From Darksidea phi (Eukaryota; Ascomycota; Dothideomycetes; Pleosporales; Lentitheciaceae), in NCBI GenBank assembly GCA_030770425.1, contig JASJFT010000225.1:1-64000 (forward strand): a stretch of 64,000 nt of DNA, read 5' to 3'. This document shows positions 59,201 to 64,000 of this stretch, one piece after another (position 1 is the stretch's first letter; each line of letters starts with the position of its first letter). The notes beneath the pieces are model-generated. The model was given only the letters and a program-made list of their open reading frames with translations. It searched no databases and had not been told where the DNA came from. A program made the position numbers and the translations under genes.

Positions 59201-60616
59201 GCTAACTATAGCTATACTATTATCTTAGAACTAAATTATTAATACTATATTAAAACTCCTTAACGTAGTTAAGTAAGTAAGAAGCTATAGCTCTAACGAT
59301 AAGTTAGAAGAGATATATACTATAGATAAAAGAGGAGTAATAGTAGGCTTAGGTCTATTTATACTAATAAAGCTTTAGGTTTTAAACCTACGTTTAACTT
59401 AATAAATTAGAGAGGTACTTAAAGTATAAGTAGCTTAGTACTATAATATTTAAGGAACTAAAGATAGGTATAATAATAAGCTAAATTATATTATAATAGA
59501 TAAACGTAAATACCTTAAAGGCTAGCTTAGAGTAATAATTATAAAATTAAAGATTCTAATTTACTAGATTACTATTATAGATAACCTTTATAAAGTAATC
59601 CTTAATAATAGTATAAAGTTAAATATAATACGTCTCTCTATTATATAAGTATTAAATATCTATATTTAGAACGAAGACTAAGGTTATCTTCTACTTAGAG
59701 AGTATATTAGGATAGTTACTACTAATAAATTAGTAGATAAATATATAAGGATAGCCTATAATATTCTAGTAATAATTAGTACTATTATTATACTTATCTA
59801 TTTTAAGATTATAAGAAATATTTAGAGACTATTAATACTAAGTACTTTTTAATATATAGCTATATATTTAGAGATAAAATTTACTCTAATAAACTATTAT
59901 TATTATAAAATTATTATACTAGATAGGTAGAAGACTATTTTTTTTCTTAGATTAGATCTAGCCTTAATAGTTAACTATAAGGTAGACGATAGCCCTTCGG
60001 GAAAAGTCTAAAAAGTATACCTTTTAGGGTAGTATATTCCTTATTCTATTAATACTTAGAACTTCGACTACTAGAGGATTAGAAGGGATTTAATAGAGAT
60101 ATAGAGGGTAGTAGTAATACTAATTTAGATAACTTAAATAACTATAATTATAGTACTAATAAAGTAGAGGTTAAAGATATATTAGCTTTTACTAAAGTTA
60201 ATACTATTAACTTCCTATTAGAAGGAGAGGGTACTAAAGTAGTAGAAAAGGATAAAGAGAAGGAGGGTACTAAGGAGGTAGAAGAGAATATAAAGAAGGA
60301 AGAGGAGGAAGGAAAGAATAGAGAAGGGACGAAGGTACTAGTATCTTAGTAATAGGCGACTAGTAAAGAAGTAGATAGAGTAGAAGTATTAAAAGTATTA
60401 ATAGTTAGTTAGTATTAGTAATATTTTAAATAAAGCGGGTTAATTTATCTAGATAGCTATAATAAGGAGTTAGATTAAGATTTAGACTCTAATACTAAAG
60501 TTAAGTAAATACTTTTAAAGATAAGTTAACGTACTATAAGAAAAAATTAGTACCCTTAATAATAAGATAGGTAAATTAATACTCTCTATAAAATAATTAA
60601 TAAGAAGGTTTAATCT
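56209..60616 (+). other. Unresolved retroelement interior, possibly gag/protease of the plus gypsy copy
   Basis: RIP-altered DNA lying upstream of, and probably continuous with, the plus-strand gypsy pol. Plus-strand conceptual translation is coding-like in places (for example KLKSKVKIKDIRLINLLVGE near 58,850), but I cannot assign gag or protease signatures. A G7 run ending an AAGATTAAGGGGGGG purine tract at about 56,513-56,526 resembles a polypurine tract. An LTR beside it was not identified. Confidence 0.35.
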
Positions 60617-63600
60617 ATTAATAAGCCCTACGAGGATACTAAGATAGACTTTAAGAAAAAGGATTAGAGAGAAAGAGCTATCTAATAGTAGTTCGAGCGT
60701 ACGTTACTAAGAAAGATAGAAGTAAATATATTTAATAGAATCTTTAAGCCTAGGTATATAAACTTCCTAAGAGATTAACGATTAATATCTAGCTAAATAA
60801 AGAAGATATATATTAGAAAGGATCTCTAACCTACTAAGATAGAGCTTATACGCGAGCTAATATACTATTAAGAAACTACCCTAGTATAGGATTTCTTAGA
60901 AATAATAACTATCTATCCTAATATAGTACTCCTATATTAAATTTAAATAGTACCTTATAAGATCTAATAAGTAAAAGGTTTTTAATACCCTAAAAGGCTT
61001 AAACTAATTACTATTCGAATAATTCGCGAAAGAATCGCCCGAGGTACTCTTAAGATATATAATAGTTAATATTATAACCTATAGTTCTTAGTACCTAAGA
61101 AGAATAGAGACTATTAATTAATTAATAATACTTAAATCTTAAATAGTTTTACTAAGAGGAACGTAAACCTCCTATCTTCTACTAATAAGTTTTTAGAGTA
61201 GCTAGCTAAAAGAGCTATCTACTTACTCTTTAATTTATTCTTAGGTTATAATTAGATACTACTTTATATAAACTTAAGGAATAAGATAGCTTTCTAAATA
61301 TCTATTAGACTAGTAAGATAGTATACTATCCTAATAGGCGTAACTAATTTAGTAGTAGTATTTTAAAAGGTAGTAATAAAGATTCTAGAGAAGTACTTTC
61401 CTAATATATTACTATTTATTAATAATATCGTAGTAGCTAGCCCTTTTAGTACTTATAGTAAAGAAGAAATATTACTAAAGGTTTACTAATATATATTTAA
61501 GTATATCTAAAAATTAGACGTAGTAATAATAGATATTAAGCGCGCGAAGGTAATAGTATTAGGTATAAAGTCTTATTAGGGAGTCTTCTAATTAGGTATT
61601 ATAGATTATAAAGTAGGTATTAAAGAATAATTTCCTAATAATAGTAAGGTAGCGAAGATCTAGAACTAGTTAGAATATAGAAATATTAAGAAAGTTTAAT
61701 AGTTTATTAAGATCTATATTTATTATTAGTAATAAGTCTTTTACTTCTTCTTTAAGGTAGAATCCTTATTCTAACTACTTTATAAGGATATTAAATAGAT
61801 ATAGAGAGAGCCTTAAAGAGAAGTTATAAGAATTTTAAAAACTAATATTATATTAGTATCTACTTTAATAATATTAGATATTAAGTTAGAACGTCGAGTC
61901 TATTTATATATAGATACTAGTTAATAAGGTAGTAGGGTAGTACTTAAATAGGTTAAAGAGAATAATCTTTAATATCTTATTAAATTTAAAAGTACGTTAT
62001 AGTCTAAAACTAAATTAAAGTAGTACTTTACTAAGTTAGAATATAAGGTAGTACTCTAGGTACTAAAGAAGTTTAGTCTATATCTTTATAGTACTCGATT
62101 TACTATTAAGATAAATACTAGTACCTTAATTATATAGTTTAATTAGTTATCTACTAATCTCTCTAGGTTAGTAATAAATTAGTAGCTAGCTATAATCCTA
62201 CTTTAGGACTTTAAAATCTAGTATAGGCCTAAAAAGAAGAATATAATTACTAATATCTTATTAAGATATCCTTAGCTAAAAGAATAGATTTAACCCTAAA
62301 AAGAAGAGGAAGACTTAGAACCGTTTATAGACTATATTATTAATAAGTATAATAAGTTAATAGACGTTTTCTCTATTACTAATTTAAGAATCCTTAATAA
62401 TAGCTATTTAAATAAATTAAAAGAGATTATTTACTTTTTATATATAGTATATAAGTCTAATAGACTATTAAGAAGTAAGAAAAGAAGTTAGATAAAAGCT
62501 ACGTAGACCTTCTTTATAAAAGATAGCTACCTTTTTAAAAAATTAACCTAGAATCTAACTATTTAATAGGTAGTTAATAATTCTAATATTTAGAAGGCTT
62601 TAGTATAGGAAGTTTATTAAGTACTATACTATTAGAATATCTAAGGAACATTTATAGTAATTTAATATTAATTTTAGTAAAAGAATTAGTTTTAAATAGT
62701 AGTAAAAGAGCTTTAGAGCTATCTTAAGTACTAATAAAAGTAAGGTAATAGAATAAAAGAGATACTTAAGGTTAGTAACTCTAGGGTTATATAGAACTAA
62801 TAAACTATTAATATTACCTATATACCTATTAGTAAAGAAGAAGTTTAATTCCTTATAATTATATATAAATATCTATTAGAATAGATTAAAGCTAGGGTTC
62901 TAAAGAATACTATATTCGAAAATATTATAAAATTTATCTATTAGGATATTATTTACTAATAGGGAGTATTCTCTTAACTAAGTATTAATAAAGGGCTTAA
63001 GAATAGATTAGTAGTTAAAGTATTAGCTAAGTACTATAGAATATATAGAATCTAGGCGTCTTTATATAATTTAAAGATATAAGGTTTAATTAAAAGAGGT
63101 TATTAACTATTAGTTATTATACTAGTAAAGTTACTAAATTACTAGTTAAAGAACCTATTATTAGTACTATAGGCTAATAGAGTAATAGTTTAATACTTAA
63201 CTAGGTATATATTAACTAAGCTAGTAATAAGGATTTAGTCTATTCTACTAATTAAACTTAACCTAGAATTATAATAAATACTTTTATAAAATAAGGTAGT
63301 TTTAACTTCTAATTTACTTACGCTCTAAGTAAAATAACTTAAGTAAAAAGGTAAGAAACTAGTAAAAGTAATTAGTTATACTTAGTAGTATAGGCTTAAG
63401 GTAGCTAATTAATAGAATTAAGTAAAAGGTAGTTAGAGTAACCTTATAGTTAGAGATTTAGTCCTTATTTAGGATACTATTAGAGTTAATAATTAGTTAG
63501 TAAAGTAAAAGTTTAATAATAGATAGCTAGGATTATATTATATAGTAGAAGCTAGGGTAGAGTACTTATACTATAGGCTTATAAAGCTTAATAAGACTCT

Positions 63601-64000
63601 ATTTACTTATACTACGTATAGTAATTAGTTAAAGTAGTTCTATTAAAAGAATCCTAATAATAAGGTAATAGAGATACGGGGTAGACTAAAGCTAATTAAA
63701 GAGAATCTATTAATTAATAATTATTATCTAATACTAAGAGCTCTAAGGTATAAAGAAGTTAAAGAGCTAGATAGAGAGTACCTAATAACGCGAGCGTAGG
63801 CTAATCGTACGAAGTTTCTTATAATAGAAGTACCCTTAATATAGAAGTAAGCTCTATTACTAAAGGTTATTATCTAATAGCTTATAGCTAGGCTAGAGGT
63901 TAAAGAGACGGAATATTAGATAACTAGTAGCGAATTAGAGAGTAGTAATAAAGAGTAATTAACTAGGGGATAGTTAATTTAGTTAAGAAGGAATTATAGG
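60617..64000 (+). mobile_element. Ty3/gypsy retrotransposon pol relic, plus copy, cut by the window end
   Basis: Plus-strand translation through stops gives FLVPKKNRDY near 61,090 and then the active site LLFINNIVVASP at about 61,412-61,447 (D-D changed to N-N). An integrase stretch at about 62,890-63,200 includes KGLKNRLVVKVLAKYYRIYR and LIKRGY, matching the gypsy integrase core (..NGLVER GH..). It is collinear with the minus copy and ends at the window edge. If collinearity holds, its 3' LTR should begin about 1.95 kb further on. Confidence 0.68.

Larger units (their letters stand above)
42800..64000. other. AT-rich, RIP-saturated transposon block
   Basis: Left of about 42,790 CA and TG dinucleotides are common. 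To the right they nearly vanish while TA dominates and CG partly survives. I could pick out only isolated CA or TG sites by eye (for example near 43,793, 49,454, 50,203, 59,039 and 59,197). This is the mark of repeat-induced point mutation (CpA to TpA) acting on both strands. No open frame of useful length survives. Faint protein similarity shows the block is dead LTR retrotransposons, listed separately. No cellular gene is visible. Confidence 0.93.

Noticed and set aside
42800..64000. AT block as mitochondrial DNA insertion or centromere core
   Set aside because: Specific CpA/TpG loss with surviving CpG and traces of copia and gypsy pol point to RIPped retrotransposons. A centromeric role cannot be judged from sequence alone.
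1..64000. tRNA or rRNA genes
   Set aside because: The T-loop-like GGTTCGA strings I noticed lie inside coding genes (for example near 12,945 and 35,691) or lack a matching acceptor stem. A tRNAscan run would settle this.

Overview
The window looks like nuclear DNA of a filamentous ascomycete (Pezizomycotina, probably Dothideomycetes). Evidence: many 48-104 bp introns with GT..AG ends and CTGAC/CTAAC branch sites, fungal-only families (UGO1, a rhodopsin-domain membrane protein, DUF1996, a fungal P450), and a block showing saturated repeat-induced point mutation (RIP). I cannot name the species.

The DNA has two compartments. Positions 1 to about 42,750 are of ordinary composition and gene-bearing. 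From about 42,800 to the end the DNA is extremely AT-rich, almost lacks CpA and TpG, and has stop codons in every frame. It is a mosaic of dead LTR retrotransposons: a Ty1/copia pol relic on the minus strand, two oppositely oriented Ty3/gypsy copies, and inverted LTR-like arms.

The left end (1-7.8 kb) is accessory. It holds a periplasmic-binding-protein-like protein, a decayed acyltransferase, a 142-bp MITE, a rhodopsin-domain membrane protein and a broken amidohydrolase. The next stretch (7.8-23.4 kb) is a dense housekeeping run: SRP54, RRP15, a mitochondrial [2Fe-2S] ferredoxin, UGO1, a 1590-residue telomere-type OB-fold protein, nucleoside diphosphate kinase and glucosidase II alpha. From 23.8 to 30.4 kb lie a cytochrome P450 and a UDP-glycosyltransferase in tandem (a plausible oxidation-then-glycosylation pair), then a relic of an NLR-like gene. 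From 31.2 to 37.7 kb come sulfite oxidase, UBC7, an AIM25-like scramblase and SEN2. After 3.2 kb without a recognisable gene, a secreted DUF1996 protein sits about 300 bp from the AT-rich border.

Several neighbours are divergent pairs with short shared upstream regions (SRP54/RRP15, ferredoxin/UGO1, NDK1/glucosidase II, AIM25/SEN2). I rebuilt the multi-exon models by eye from splice signals, reading frame and family conservation. I see no clear new biological system. The best leads are the twin-OB protein, the P450-UGT pair, the gene relics, and the collinear inverted gypsy copies.
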